DNA of 64,000 nucleotides from Siphonodentalium dalli (GCA_032622095.1 CP136061.1:38259797-38323796); one strand, 5' to 3'; positions 46,001 to 58,986 are shown, counted from the stretch's first letter. A program made the numbers and translations. The notes: generated from the sequence alone by a model not told the origin.

Positions 46001-48010
46001 TATTATATTTATATAGGTCCATAGTCGGCCTATTATATTCATATAGGTCCATAGTCGGCCTATTATATTCATATAGGTCCATATTCGGCCTATTATATTC
46101 ATATAGGTCCATAGTCGGCATATTGTATTCATATAGGTTCATAGTCTGCATATTGTATTCATATAGGTTCATAGTCGGCCTATTATATTTATATAGGTCC
46201 ATAGTCGGCCTATTATATTTATATAGGTCCATAGTCGGCCTATTATATTTATATAGGTCCATAGTCGGCCTATTATATTCATATAGGTCCATAGTCGGTC
46301 TATTATATTTATATAGGTCCATAGTCGGCCTATTATATTTAAATAGGTCCATAGTCGGCCTATTATATTCATATAGGTTCATAGTCGGCATATTGTATTC
46401 ATATAGGTTCATAGTCGGTCTATTATATTTATATAGGTCCATAGTCGGCCTATTATATTTATATAGGTCCATAGTCGGCCTATTATATTTAAATAGGTCC
46501 ATAGTCGGCCTATTATATTCATATAGGTCCATAGTCGGCCTATTATATTCATATAGGTTCATAGTCGGCATATTGTATTCATATAGGTCCATAGTCGGAC
46601 TATTATATTTATATACATGTAGGTCCATAGTCGGGCTATTATATTCATATAGGTCCATAGTTGGCCTATTATATTCATATATGTCCATAGTCGGCCTATT
46701 ATATTCATATTGCAATATATATAGGTCCATAGTCGGCCTATTATATTCATATAGGTCCATAGTCGGCCTATTATATTCATATACGTCCATAGTCGGCCTA
46801 TTATATTCATATTGCTCCATAGTCGGCCTATTGTATTTATATAGGTCCATAGTCGGCCTATTATATTCATATTGCCCCATAGTCGGCCTATTATATTTAT
46901 ATAGGTCCATAGTCGGCCTATTGTATTCATATAGGTTCATAGTCGGTCTATTATATTTATATAGGTCCATAGTCGGCCTATTATATTTATATAGGTCCAT
47001 AGACGGCCTATTATATTTATATAGGTCCATAATCGGCCTATTATATTCATATAGGTCCATAGTCGGTCTATTATATTTATATAGGTCCATAGTCGGCCTA
47101 TTATATTTAAATAGGTCCATAGTCGGCCTATTATATTCATATAGGTTCATAGTCGGTCTATTATATTTATATACGTCCATAGTCGGCCTATTATATTCAT
47201 ATAGGTCCATAGTCGGCCTATTGTATTTATATAGGTCCATAGTCGGCCTATTATATTCATATTGCCCCATAGTCGGCCTATTATATTTATATAGGTCCAT
47301 AGTCGGCCTATTATATTCATATACGTCCATAGTCGGCCTATTATATTCATATTGCTCCATAGTCGGCCTATTGTATTTATATAGGTCCATAGTCGGCCTA
47401 TTATATTCATATTGCCCCATAGTCGGCCTATTATATTTATATAGGTCCATAGTCGGCCTATTGTATTCATATAGGTTCATAGTCGGTCTATTATATTTAT
47501 ATAGGTCCATAGTCGGCCTATTATATTTATATAGGTCCATAGACGGCCTATTATATTTATATAGGTCCATAGTCGGCCTATTATATTCATATAGGTCCAT
47601 AGTCGGTCTATTATATTTATATAGGTCCATAGTCGGCCTATTATATTTAAATAGGTCCATAGTCGGCCTATTATATTCATATAGGTCCATAGTCGGCCTA
47701 TTTTATTCATATATGTTCATAGTCGGCATATTGTATTCATATAGGTTCATAGTCGGCATATTGTATTCATATAGGTTCATAGTCGGTCTATTATATTTAT
47801 ATAGGTCCATAGTCGGCCTATTATATTTATATAGGTCCATAGTCGGCCTATTATATTTATATAGGTCCATAGTCGGCCTATTATATTCATATAGGTCCAT
47901 AGTCGGTCTATTATATTTATATAGGTCCATAGTCGGCCTATTATATTTAAATAGGTCCATAGTCGGCCTATTATATTCATACCGGTCCATAGTCGGGCTA
48001 TTATATTCAT
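43018..48010. repeat. 30-bp minisatellite, ~166 units (5 kb)
   Basis: The unit is GGTCCATAGTCGGCCTATTA plus TATTCATATA. The first ~0.55 kb mostly has GCTCC in place of GGTCC, a distinct subfamily. Two length variants recur: +6 bases (CATGTA; seven cases, e.g. 43690, 44820, 45191, 46613) and +12 bases (TTGCAATATATA; near 44114, 45538, 45821, 46709). Three single-base insertions (near 43279, 43800, 45430) break the phase. Higher-order repetition is visible: the block beginning at 45821 recurs at 46709. Frames up to about 705 codons are open on both strands because the unit is 10 codons without stops. Confidence 0.95.
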
Positions 48011-48011
48011 A

Positions 48012-48140
48012 TACGTTCTTATTGGATTATTTGATTCTGAAATAAGCCCATATAATGGACTTATTTTCGTTATTCCGTTTTATGGCGCGGGCTACATCCC
48101 TTATGCATCTAGTAAGTCGTGAGTTGGTTTACTCGTGAAA
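48012..48140 (+). repeat. Dispersed ~130-bp unit, copy 3, right border of the 30-bp array
   Basis: Starts where the minisatellite stops: TTATTTGATTCTGAAATAAG, CCGTTTTATGGCGCGGGC, then TAAGTCGTGAGTTGG, parallel to copies 1 and 2. Confidence 0.65.
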
Positions 48141-48141
48141 C

Positions 48142-48288
48142 CTACGTCACATATGTAATCTCTAAATCGTCGCTTCAGACGTCCAGGAACCTACGTCACA
48201 GATGTAATCTCTAAATCGTCGCTTCAGACGTCCAGGAACCTACGTCACAGATGTAATCTCTAAACCGTCCCTTTAGATGTTCGGATAG
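48142..48288 (+). repeat. 49-bp repeat, three units (second locus)
   Basis: Units begin CTACGTCACAGATGTAATCT. The array directly follows the right end of the 30-bp minisatellite. A further short duplication (GTTATCCGGAACTCATGCAG) follows at 48290-48340. Confidence 0.88.
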
Positions 48289-48653
48289 CAGTTATCCGGA
48301 ACTCATGCAGTGGATGCGCTGTTATCCGGAACTCATGCAGTGTATGAGCTGTATATTTGTTGCAGGAGTTATTATACTTACGAGTAAAAGAGAGTATATG
48401 CATTTTACAAACATTTATAAAATGGTTGAAGTGTGTTGATGTTAAAAATAGAGGCAAAACAGACACATATTTTCCTTGCCAATTAAGCAAAACCGTTTTG
48501 TGTTAGAGATTATATCCGTGACTTTGGTTCCTGGCCCTGAATGTTTTAATTGAAGCACTCCAATCGCATAGACTTGTTTAAAACATAACGCGACGTCACA
48601 GTGGACATAGAAGACCGTGAGCTGATCAGTATCCGATTGTATCGCATACTCAT

Positions 48654-48737
48654 AACCTTCCAATCTATTCGGGGTCCAGGCTAATATTTTTAGCGAACCT
48701 TCCAATCTATTCGGGGTCCAGGCTAATATTTTTAGCG
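48654..48737 (+). repeat. Perfect 42-bp tandem duplication
   Basis: 48654-48695 and 48696-48737 are identical (AACCTTCCAATCTATTCGGG...TTTTTAGCG), so the event is recent or is a slippage/assembly effect. Confidence 0.95.
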
Positions 48738-49365
48738 ACATCTATTTAACCTTTAATTATATTATAGTGTATAGTGCTTAGAACGAGAACTTCTACGCTA
48801 AAGACATTCTTTTGTTTGATATTAATTGTTCCAAGCTTTTATTTGCTATACATATAGTTTCAATGTTTCAGAGTGACTCCAAAACACATTTGTCAATCTT
48901 TTATAACACATAGATGAAATTTTGTATTTATTGGTCTAGCTTCTATGACGCAATTTGTTTTCAATATTGTTCCAACAGAACCAGGGGGGGGGTCGGAAAT
49001 TGTTTGCAGGCACGTATGATGATTTTTGACTTTCGACCCTTGTTGGGACCCACCCACCCCCGCGTCCAATTTTTTTTACGTTTTCGGCAGTTTTTTCCGA
49101 CCATTTTTGGACATCCACCCCCTTTTAACACTAAAACAGAGATTTGCGGGGGGGGGGGGGATTCAACGTAAACAGCTGTAAATGAATTTATGTGCATACT
49201 ATTAGTAATGGATGTTAACATTGACATGTAAATAGGAACAAGTCATTTTGGGGTCATTCGGTCAAAAAAAAAACAGCCATCTTGGATTTCAAAATTCAAA
49301 CCATTATCATGGGCTACAGGCTATACTGTTTGTCTGATCATCATGAAATTTGTCATTTATGTTAA

Positions 49366-49860
49366 AGGCACGTGAGGCCTTAGTTGTCGAAAATATTCAT
49401 ATTTGTTCTAATCACCGTAGACAGAAAAACATTAAAACGCATACAGTTTCGTTCATATATGCCATGACCATCACGTAAACAGCAAGTTATCATAAAGACC
49501 TACTATATTTTACCTAAGCAAGAGCCTGATTGTGTTACAGAAGACATCACAATGCTACTGGCTAATCACACATAAATGGCATAAACGCTCTTTATTAGTT
49601 CCTTATCAGGAATTCACCAACAAAGAACGCTCTTTATGTTTACCATCATAATATAAACAAACACCAGAAAAGTAACTTTTTATGCTCTTGTTTACATAAC
49701 AATGGTCAAACATTTGACAATAACATACTGTTTATGCGATATTTCTTATTTGTATACGGACAAAGTATGTCTACATTTTGATGTTCTTTCAGTTTGTGGC
49801 GGTTTTTGACGGGTGGAAATATTTTCCACAGGATACCCACCGCCAAGGCCAACCGTACCT
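49366..49860 (-). mobile_element. 494-bp TTAA-flanked MITE, copy 2 (inverted)
   Basis: Flanked by TTAA at 49362-49365 and 49861-49864. The ends AGGCACGTGAGGCC and the complement of AGGTACGGTTGGCC are better preserved than in copy 1. The open frames in both copies (KIFPPVKNRHK...) come from the shared repeat and are not taken as coding. Confidence 0.75.
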
Positions 49861-50344
49861 TTAATATTGACATATAGATGTGTTTTAAGCCAAACTCATT
49901 GCAAAAACAGTCTAAAAGACTTGCAGGAAAAATATTTTTGATTTGTGGAATCAATTGTTTGTTAGTCCTATAGGTGCCCGGTAAAACTGTTTTCCACCCC
50001 TCCCTGACAGAACCAAGTATTAGACGGTGTTAAATTGAATATTACTTGTTGTTCATATTGAATGCATCTTTGTTTTGTCAGAAAAATGATGGAACGTGGT
50101 TCATATATCTGTTCAGCATAGGTTTGTGTCTACATTCGCATTACACGGAACTAACGAACTCGAAGGATTTCTACACGTGAAGATTAAAATGAGGATAATG
50201 GCATAAACTACCTACGTTAGTTCAAATAACATGATATTTGGGTTGGGATGGAGATGTCAAATACCAAACATTTAACATAATATGAGCCCTCATATTTGTG
50301 CAATATCGCACTTTAAACAACAGGTGTAATCACCATTACCAATA

Positions 50345-50833
50345 TCTCACCACTGAGCAAGCCTGAGGTTATTGTGCCTGTCATTTGCAGAATGAGGTCC
50401 ACAGAGAATGAATTTAGTGACGCTATCCCGCAAAGCTGGCAAGCTTCACTACATTCACCCTCTGGGGACCTCATTCTGCTTAGGCCTTATCTTCTCTGGA
50501 AAGTTTCTTTGTTATCAAATTTCTACATAAACTTCTTCTCATAGATTCGATTTCTTTTTTAGTTTAGTTTCTCTATGTCCCCAAATTGGCAGACGACACA
50601 TTGGATAATTGAGGTTTACAATGAGTGTACATCACAATATTCGCCATTTTGAAAACTTCAATCTGAGTCTGTGTCTCCCATAGCAGTAGAGGCCGTGCAG
50701 AATGAGGTCCCCGATTGTGAATATGGTGATGCTAGTCCGCTGTGCGAGATAGCGTCACTAAATTTACCCTCTGGGGGGCCTCATTCTGCAAATGACAGGC
50801 ACACTAACCTCAGGCTTGCCACTGAGATGGTTA
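50345..50833. mobile_element. Foldback element whose two ends are themselves palindromes
   Basis: Outer inverted repeats of about 50 bases (AAGCCTGAGGTTATTGTGCC and complement) enclose two separate palindromes, 50388-50479 and 50697-50789, both starting GCAGAATGAGG. The ~210-base centre is plain AT-rich DNA. The target duplication is not clear. The layout is the same as in the palindromic MITEs but the sequence is unrelated. Confidence 0.65.
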
Positions 50834-51009
50834 CTGGAAATCGCGATCGTGTGGCACCCCAAAGATTGATAACGACAAATATTCCATGCCAGAGAAATGA
50901 ATCATGTCGATTCTTATATATTTTGTTATAAAACATAATATCTAAAATGTTTGTGGGAAAAAACAATTTGATACACAATTTGTTCACAAATAAGAATTTG
51001 ACCAAACGT

Positions 51010-52440
51010 TAATCTTTAATAGTATAATTCATACTAATTATTTGAAAAATATAGTGGCATTATTTGATATGTCTTTGTATCCCTGTTGTCTGTTTCACAT
51101 GTTTCAACATGGCTATTGCGTTGTATTATGTCTAATTCAATTTAAACTCGGCACGCTCGGGGATACGTGAAAAATAGGATGGACCAACTCATGTACACTA
51201 CAATAAAGGCACACAATGCGACACACATGACTATAACAGGTTGATTCACCCACTATTGGAGATGAGAGAGAGAGAGAGAGAGGAAAAGACAACAGGGTTA
51301 AGGAAACATAATACTTGTTTTAGACTAGAACAAAGTAAATTATCAATAGCCAGGTATAGGTGCGTCTTCTTGTTAATTCGAACTTCTTGCATCGACTGGA
51401 CGTATACTTGACACTTTTAACCTGATCGATTACAAGTTATTCGCACAACCCAAACTCTACTAAATTCGTCATAATTCAATCAAACTGCGTTCGCGAAAAT
51501 CTGCTGAACTGCACCGGCTGTACTGCTGAACGGGATTTTGAACTGCTGAGCGGGCATGGCGGGCGGCCAATAGGTGTCCCCTTTCTGTAGTGGGGTATAC
51601 AACACTTATATTAACTTATATTATAAGCCATTTGCACAACCCTCGGCCGACTATCGTCGCTATATAATTGAGTTCATCGACTGGACGTATAATTGACACT
51701 TTTCGCACAATGAACCACTACAGATAAGAATTACGAATAGCAAATTGTAGTCGTAACTTTTTCGGACAGTCCCCATTTACAGTCCCATTACTTTTTTTTC
51801 AGAATTGATGACTTCGAGTTCGTTTGTGAGAAAATTGTGCTTTCCAATCGCAGTACGGGGATTACTGTTCTGGTTGCCCTGATTATTTTGTACTTAACTA
51901 TGTTGTTATCAAGACATAGATTAGCGCTTTAACTTTCACAAGATTCTCGTGTTTCACTAATAGATACAAATTAAGGCCACATTCGATCACAATTTAAGGA
52001 CATAATCTCAGAGTCACCACCCACTTTGAGGAGATCAGAAACTATCGGGAACTTATTAATATATGATTCATTTATTTGTGAGTTTTGTTGAATATCTGAA
52101 ACCGTAATCGTAACTACGAATATATAAACACGACAATGAGTAGAAAGAACACAAATTATAGTAATTCTTATCTGTAGTAGTTTATTATGCGAAATTTGTC
52201 AATTAATTTATACGATTGGCAGGAGTATCAAATATGTAGGTTAAATAACTGTTAATAATCCCCGAACAGCGTTATCAATATTATTACGTCACATATGTAC
52301 CAAATATAATACGGAATATAATATACTAAACATCATATATCGGTGCTTACTAAAACAGGTGAACACCGTTTAGTTGACTTTGTAGAGAAAACAGATACAG
52401 CCGTTTCTCGTCTGGGTGATTATCCCGCCAATATTATAGT
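51010..52440. other. No gene recognised
   Basis: Only a GA microsatellite and short frames. Confidence 0.5.
51264..51283. repeat. GA microsatellite
   Basis: About ten GA dinucleotides in a row. Confidence 0.9.
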
Positions 52441-52524
52441 TTATCGATGTTTGAAGTTCAAAGTACAATGTGGTCACATCTAAACTTGACTAATTGTAAA
52501 CGAATATCAATGAAAATAGATAAC

Positions 52525-52756
52525 CTAGCGTACGGAGGGTCTATAACTGAAAAGTGGGGTGGGTCACATTCGTCGTCATGGAAATCGAAGTGTTCTCTAC
52601 AGCAAACGATCTTCCCACGTGTCGGTAGCACAACTATGCCATTTGTGAATTCAAATACGTGGGTTTGCATCATGTCCATGAATTTTATGCACAGCGCTGC
52701 GACTTCTTGAATCTGGAAGAACTCAGGCGACAGCCCGACCCACATGCGCATGGAAG
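52525..52756 (-). CDS. Candidate internal exon, unknown product
   Basis: The minus strand is open from a possible AAAACAG acceptor at 52757-52758 to a possible AG|GTTATC donor at 52523-52524. It encodes a protein-like segment including SPEFFQIQEVAALCIKFMDM, GIVVLPTRGKIVCCREHFDF and DECDPPHFSVIDPPYAR. The segment is richer in G/C than the flanks. It lies about 0.7 kb downstream of globin gene 2 on the same strand. Overlapping frames on the plus strand are also open over 52629-52926, so strand and frame are uncertain. I recognise no domain. Confidence 0.28.
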
Positions 52757-53416
52757 CTGTTTTGTATGGCACACATCGACACGCGATTCACGTCCAACCA
52801 TTCACGAAGGAAAATGGAACGGACTTACTATTTCAGAGTGAACACGTGTTAGACTGGCTCCCGACACCCAGAATACTGCAATACTATGCCAACTATACCA
52901 GTGCTTATATACGATCACAAAAATAAGCTAAATTTGGCGATTTCGAAATGGTGACCTCGCGATACGTTCAACCCGCAATTAAATGGTCAGTTAAGGTTAA
53001 TTTGCATATTTATACCCGATTACATGAATTCCAGGTGTTGCGATATGTGGGCAGACGATTATTTGCTAGACAAGCTCTTGCCCGTAAACATTCAAGCCGA
53101 AACAGTCCCCCCCCCCCAAGCAAGAAAGGAATGCATGGTCATTTGGTAACTATCGCGTGTCATTGTTACAGTGACGTCATCTGGTCTGTATAACCTGTAT
53201 GCACTATAATTAGTATCTCGCACGGACACTGTGTTTCAGAAGAAACTCCGCTGACCATTGACATAGCCATTGGCCTTTGACAGTCAACGCGGCTTAAATT
53301 GCATTGCTCGTGGATGAAGTTGAATGTCCTCACTCTCAAGTCATCACATATATCGACGAATCGACATATATGTTCAGGCGATCTACACCAGCTTACTCCC
53401 TTCACACGTGTTGTCT

Positions 53417-53533
53417 TTACGCATTTTTGATTGCGTCCCTGAGCTCTCCCATGAACGCCACCCATGCAGCCTCAGCCTTGAAGTTTCCACCCAACTTAGC
53501 GGCCATCATTGCGCACAACACCTTACCAGCATT
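53417..53533 (-). CDS. Globin gene 2, exon 3 (helices G-H)
   Basis: 38 codons and TAA, from NAGKVLCAMM to RDAIKNA, after acceptor ATTCCAG. The arrangement AGKVLCAMMAAKLGGNF...EAAWVAFMGEL matches gene 1 exon 3 almost position for position, two residues shorter. The codons are richer in G/C at third positions than the flanking DNA, as expected for selected coding sequence. Confidence 0.92.
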   Translation of the reverse strand, partial: NAGKVLCAMMAAKLGGNFKAEAAWVAFMGELRDAIKNA

Positions 53534-56500
53534 CTGGAATGATATAAATACTTTGATTTAAACAATATTTTATTTCTTCCCAAAATTATATAATTATAAA
53601 ACATGACACATGTATGAATAGAAGACAAGAAGGGAGGAAGAGGATTTGACAACAAGCATCAGATGCTTATATAGAGCCATCTCCTCAGAGGAGAATAGAT
53701 TACATATAGTGTTCAGTGAGAAGTGGAAGTTAAGATTTAGTGATAGGAAGAGATACAGAACATGATTAGAAGATAAATGAACAGTTGGGTGAGAACAGAG
53801 GAAAAAAGCAATTAACACATATATTTACAATGATCACTACCCTTATGCATGTTATTGTTTTACATAGAAAAATTTAAAACTATTTGTGTCGAGTGGAGTC
53901 AATAGTTTGCCAGTACCTTAATATGGCTTTTTTTTTTATTTATTTAAGTTTGTTTTTTTGGGTCGAGTTATTGAAATTATTGCTACATTGTTAGCTATAT
54001 ACATGTATATGATTTATTTCTATATCATTTTTTGTTTGTGTCTCTGAAGACTATCAAATTCGAGCAGCTACTTATTGTGAATATCAGAAATACAATTGGC
54101 GATTAACGAAATCGATTGCTTGTTAGTATAAATGTTTGAGTTGCCTCAAATATGGCCTTATTGAGTCTTTTGGGAAATGAAGTAGATCCCTTAAGTAGAT
54201 CCCTTAATATAAATACTTTCATAAGCATCGGTGTTTTATGTCTATCACAACCCGCAGGCTGTTTACGGTTCGTAAGCAATGCACGTTTATTTGTGACGTC
54301 ACTAATTTCCTGTAGTCCTTCAACCTGATTTTTCGTTTCAACATCCGGGCAATTCGGACACATAGGGAATAACCTCGACCCAGCGTGTGAAATTAATTGA
54401 CAAAGTATAAAAGAAAGTTATTTTCTTACTTTACTTTAAACATATTTTAATGTATCTAGAAAATATACATAGGGATCAGGACACAAGTTACAAAACTTAC
54501 AAACTTGCCCCTCTCCTAATACAATCATGGAGCATACATAAAAATACATAGCAGATATAGCACAGAGTGGTTATAAAGGAAGTGCAGAGTGTGTGTGCTG
54601 CGGATGTCGGGTTTCCATCTGTATTCCAATCTCGGTTATGAAGAAAAACCTAGAACTCAGTTTGAAAGATGAATGGGGAGATTCACCATGTTATCATGCA
54701 TGGGTTTGTTCAAAACGCTTTGTTTTAGCTATAACAGATTGAGTAATGCGGAAAAGAGTAATGTTCTTGTGGTTTGATATACCTTTAACCACATGTAAGA
54801 ACTGATTTTCTTCTAATGATTTAAAACCATTAATACTTCAATTTCGGTAAAAGTCAATTCTGTGATCTACAAATAAAGGGCAAACATGAAAATAGTGATT
54901 GGCGTCTTCAATGTCTAAGTTACAGGGGCATATATGCGACTCTGATATGTGATTATCGAACATATCCGAACGGAGATCACTACAATGATTCCGAATTTTA
55001 CAGTGTATTGTATTAATTTTCCTTTTTCCTATATAAAAATAAGATGGGGGTTTTATTATTGGGTCTATAATCCCTAAATTGGCTTTGAAATCTGAAATGG
55101 AGGTTGCATTGATTATATACACAGGTAATGTGTTCCATTCCAGAACAACAGATGGGAGAAATTACTGTTTAAAATGTTCAGCATGAGCGAAATAGGAATA
55201 CAATTTATTTGGGAATCTAATTTTATAATCCGATCGTTCTCTGGAGCGTGCTGGTAGGAGATATGTCAGATACAAAGGGGCGTCTTCATTGATCATTCTG
55301 TACATTGCTTGCAAATGGCGATGTTGTCTGCTCCTGTGTAGTGTACGCCAAGCCATAACTTGTTAAGTGATACTGAACGGTTTAGGTCGGTTACGATTCT
55401 AGCGGCGTCTTTATGTATTCGGTCGAGTTTATCCAATAAATAATCGGGTGCTGAATCCCATACGACGTCAGTATAACCCAAAATAGGTAGAATATACGCA
55501 TTGTAAAAAAATTCCAGTGTCTTTCTTTCGAGATCGTTTTTAAATTTCCTCAATTGTGATAGTCTAGAGGCAGCTTTTTTTGCTGCGTATTCTATTTGTT
55601 TGTTCCATTTTAAATTTGATTGAAATTCAAGACCAAGGTGCTTATGCGATTCGTCAAAGGAAATAGTTTCATCCTGGAATATTAAATTTGGGGAGTTATC
55701 TTGAAGCATGGATGAGAAGGATATTGCCTTGGTTTTCTTGGGGTTGAACGAAACTAACCAGTTATCGGCCCATAGACTGACCATTTTGAGTTCCTCGTTT
55801 AGTTCTGATTGTAGGTTGTTAAGATTGAAGTGAGAAACTGTGAGACATGTGTCATCGGCATACATTCAAACCGTTGTTGTGAGGTTCTCTGGTAGGTCAT
55901 TAATGTATATTTAAAATAGGAAAGGCCCAAGGATTAGTCCTTGGGGAACACCGCTGTGATGGTTTCAAAGTCAGAATAAGTGTTATTAATTCGGACCATT
56001 TGCTTCCTGTTAGTGAGATAGTCCTCCAGCCATTTAGAGTAGTTTTGGCAATCAACCCTCTGTGTCAGACTCTCTCGAAGGCTTTAGAGATATATAAAAA
56101 CTTTACCCAGGCATGGTAGAAGGGAAATTGGTAGGTAATTAGCGCTATCTGCGGAATCTCCATTTTTTAAGATAGGAATCACATTGGCTTTTTTCCACTG
56201 TGATGGGAACTTTCCCGTCTGTAGAGATTTTTTTTAAATTAAGAAAAGAGGGTGGGCTATAGCGTTAGCCGTGCCGTGGAGCATTTTTGCACTAACTCCG
56301 TCATAGCCATAGCCTTTGTTGGCTTTAAGTGATTTGATCGCAGATATGACATCATCGACTGAAAATTTAAGATCAGATAATTCTTTATTGCATCGTGAAC
56401 TGAAATCTGGTAATTTATGATCATTCTGGTCAATCGTGGAATTTGAAATGAATTATTCAGGCACTCGGCTTTTCCCAAATCGTTTGAGACAAAAGCTTTG

Positions 56501-58809
56501 GGAAAAGCCGAGTGACTGAAGTTATTTTCTTCATCGATCAGCCTCCCCACTGCAAAATAAAATCAACCTCATTAAAAACTAAATGATGAATGTGGATTTA
56601 GTTGAAATAGGCTCACGCCAACGTGGTGACGCAATTTCCGTAACAAAATACCGGCCCAACTAAAGTTTGGATCGCAAAAGATACATATATAATAGGGTCA
56701 TGCATCTATAACTGAACGAACCACAATTCGCACCACAGTGTCCATTGAAAATTTGAAATACCTGGTATTAAGCTAGCCACAGTACATTTACATATATGCG
56801 ATATTTGTCAAACGAATTATCGGCCGGGATGTCTCCAAATTGCATGGTACAATACCGAACATGGGCAAAACGTATATGGCCGGTTAACTATTACTAAACA
56901 CATTGGCCATTACGCAGGTGTTGTGATTCAGATGAACTAGAACTCCTGATTCGAAATGCTTGTATCAGGATTTCTCCACTGGATCTCCCTAGGTCGTATT
57001 ATAGGCCCTAATTTGTTTTCGAATTTTAACTCTAGAACATATATGCATTTACGTAGTCATCTCAGTACAGGGAAATTTATGGAATCCAATGTTGTTGATA
57101 AATTATGCAAAACTTACGCTGTCTTGCATTGTCAGTGTGGAGTTGGGGGGGGGGGGGGTCATCAAAATAAACATTTGTGCCATCCATTTCCTCCGATCTT
57201 GTTTATAAAGGCTTCACCGTATACATGGTATATCTATTGGCGTTGTTTAACGTACAGTAATGTCGTAAACGTAATTCCGTTGTAGTCAGAGATCCGGGGT
57301 CAGGATGATGGGGTGGGGCGGGGGGGGGGGGTATTATTTATAAAAATACGTGTGTGTATAGACGGGCATTTTCTTGTGAGGAATATAATTATGTTGTCCA
57401 AAGTTATATATACACAGGTATCTCCATGATATCAGGAATATAATTATATTGTGCAAACGTGTCAAAGTGGTGCCGTCAGATCAGTAATGGGCTGGAGTGT
57501 GGCACCAAACTTAAGAAAGACGTTTTTATCACAAATTTACTCCATTTTATAATTATAGGCTCTGTCATGAAACATACATTTATTGGGTCATGGATAGACG
57601 TTTCGCGGGTTGTCCATATGTACTGACGTAATCATATTAACATTGAAAAACAGTACAGGTAATTCGACATGTAGGTTTTGAACGGGTGGCATATGATATC
57701 TACGGGCGTAGCCAGAGTAAAGATTCATGGCATGATCTATCTATATCCATGTACCATATCCAATAATTCCACGTTGGGCGAATGGCATGCACAGCAACCA
57801 AATCAAAATATTGTTTGAAATATAGAGTCGTCTTCGATTAACACGAAGTAGGTCGGGAGCTGTACCGAGTAAGCCCATGGTACGTGCCCAAATATATGAT
57901 ACCCGGAAAAGGGATATCTCACTTCATATATATTCATAGGCTAGACCACAAACTGTGTTCATGCTCGAATGCCCGAATGTCCGATTTAACAGAGTACGTT
58001 TGTCTGCTGATAGGAACAGTGTGTACACCTACACACATCGATCAGGAATTAACCGCGCAATTGAAGCGATCTCACCAAAACTTCAACAATAGGAATCTCA
58101 CGTTATGTATAATTCCGGTATTTCACTAATTTGCAACTTCACTCTTTGGGACGATTAACCTTCTGAACATACTGATACGCAGAGTGCACCGGCTATGCAC
58201 GCATACTACTTATACACATGTGCAATGTTGTCTGAGTTCGCAATATGTGATATTTATCAGAGTGTGTGCAGACATTGGCTGAGTATGAAGTGTTCCTTCA
58301 TTCCTATATGCGTGAGCAATTATCACTTCGGTCGGAATTTCACATCGATATATCCCTATATATATGCTTTATTCTCTGATCCAAGATATAATATATATGG
58401 ACATTGAGAAAACAAAAATGTAGTTTTTTTCCCAAAAGATAGACAGCAGAAAATAAAGAAAGACATCACATATATACAGTATATATATCAATCCCTGGTT
58501 TTTCTTCTCATAGCCCGGTGAATTCATTATCACAATTGTCATCATCATCATCGCCATCACCATATTCATCACGTCGTCATAATCATTCTCATTCTCATCA
58601 CGTCATCTTCATCGCCATATTATCATCTTTGTCCTCTTCTCCACCGACCATAGTCGTCATAATCAATATCATGCATAATAGCGTAGTCGTTATATAATAT
58701 TAGTAATAATAATAATATTCATAATAATAATAATAATAATCATCATTATCATCATCACCATCATCATCACGATCACCCTCATCGTCATCACCATTGTCAC
58801 AGTCAGCAG

Positions 58810-58860
<51 letters not shown>

Positions 58861-58986
58861 CATCATCATCACCTCATCGTCATCACCATTATCACAGTCA
58901 GCAGCAGCATCATCATCATCAGCATCATCATCATCACCATCATCACCATCATCATCATCATCATCACCATCATCACCATCATCATC

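Noticed and set aside
45573-47690. 705-codon open frame with a YEYNRPTMDL repeat, and similar 599- to 700-codon frames on both strands
   Set aside because: They are translations of a 30-bp satellite whose unit has no stop in several frames. Frames on both strands are equally open and there is no gene context.
43018-48010. CRISPR-like regular array
   Set aside because: Units are contiguous with no unique spacers, and the DNA is eukaryotic.
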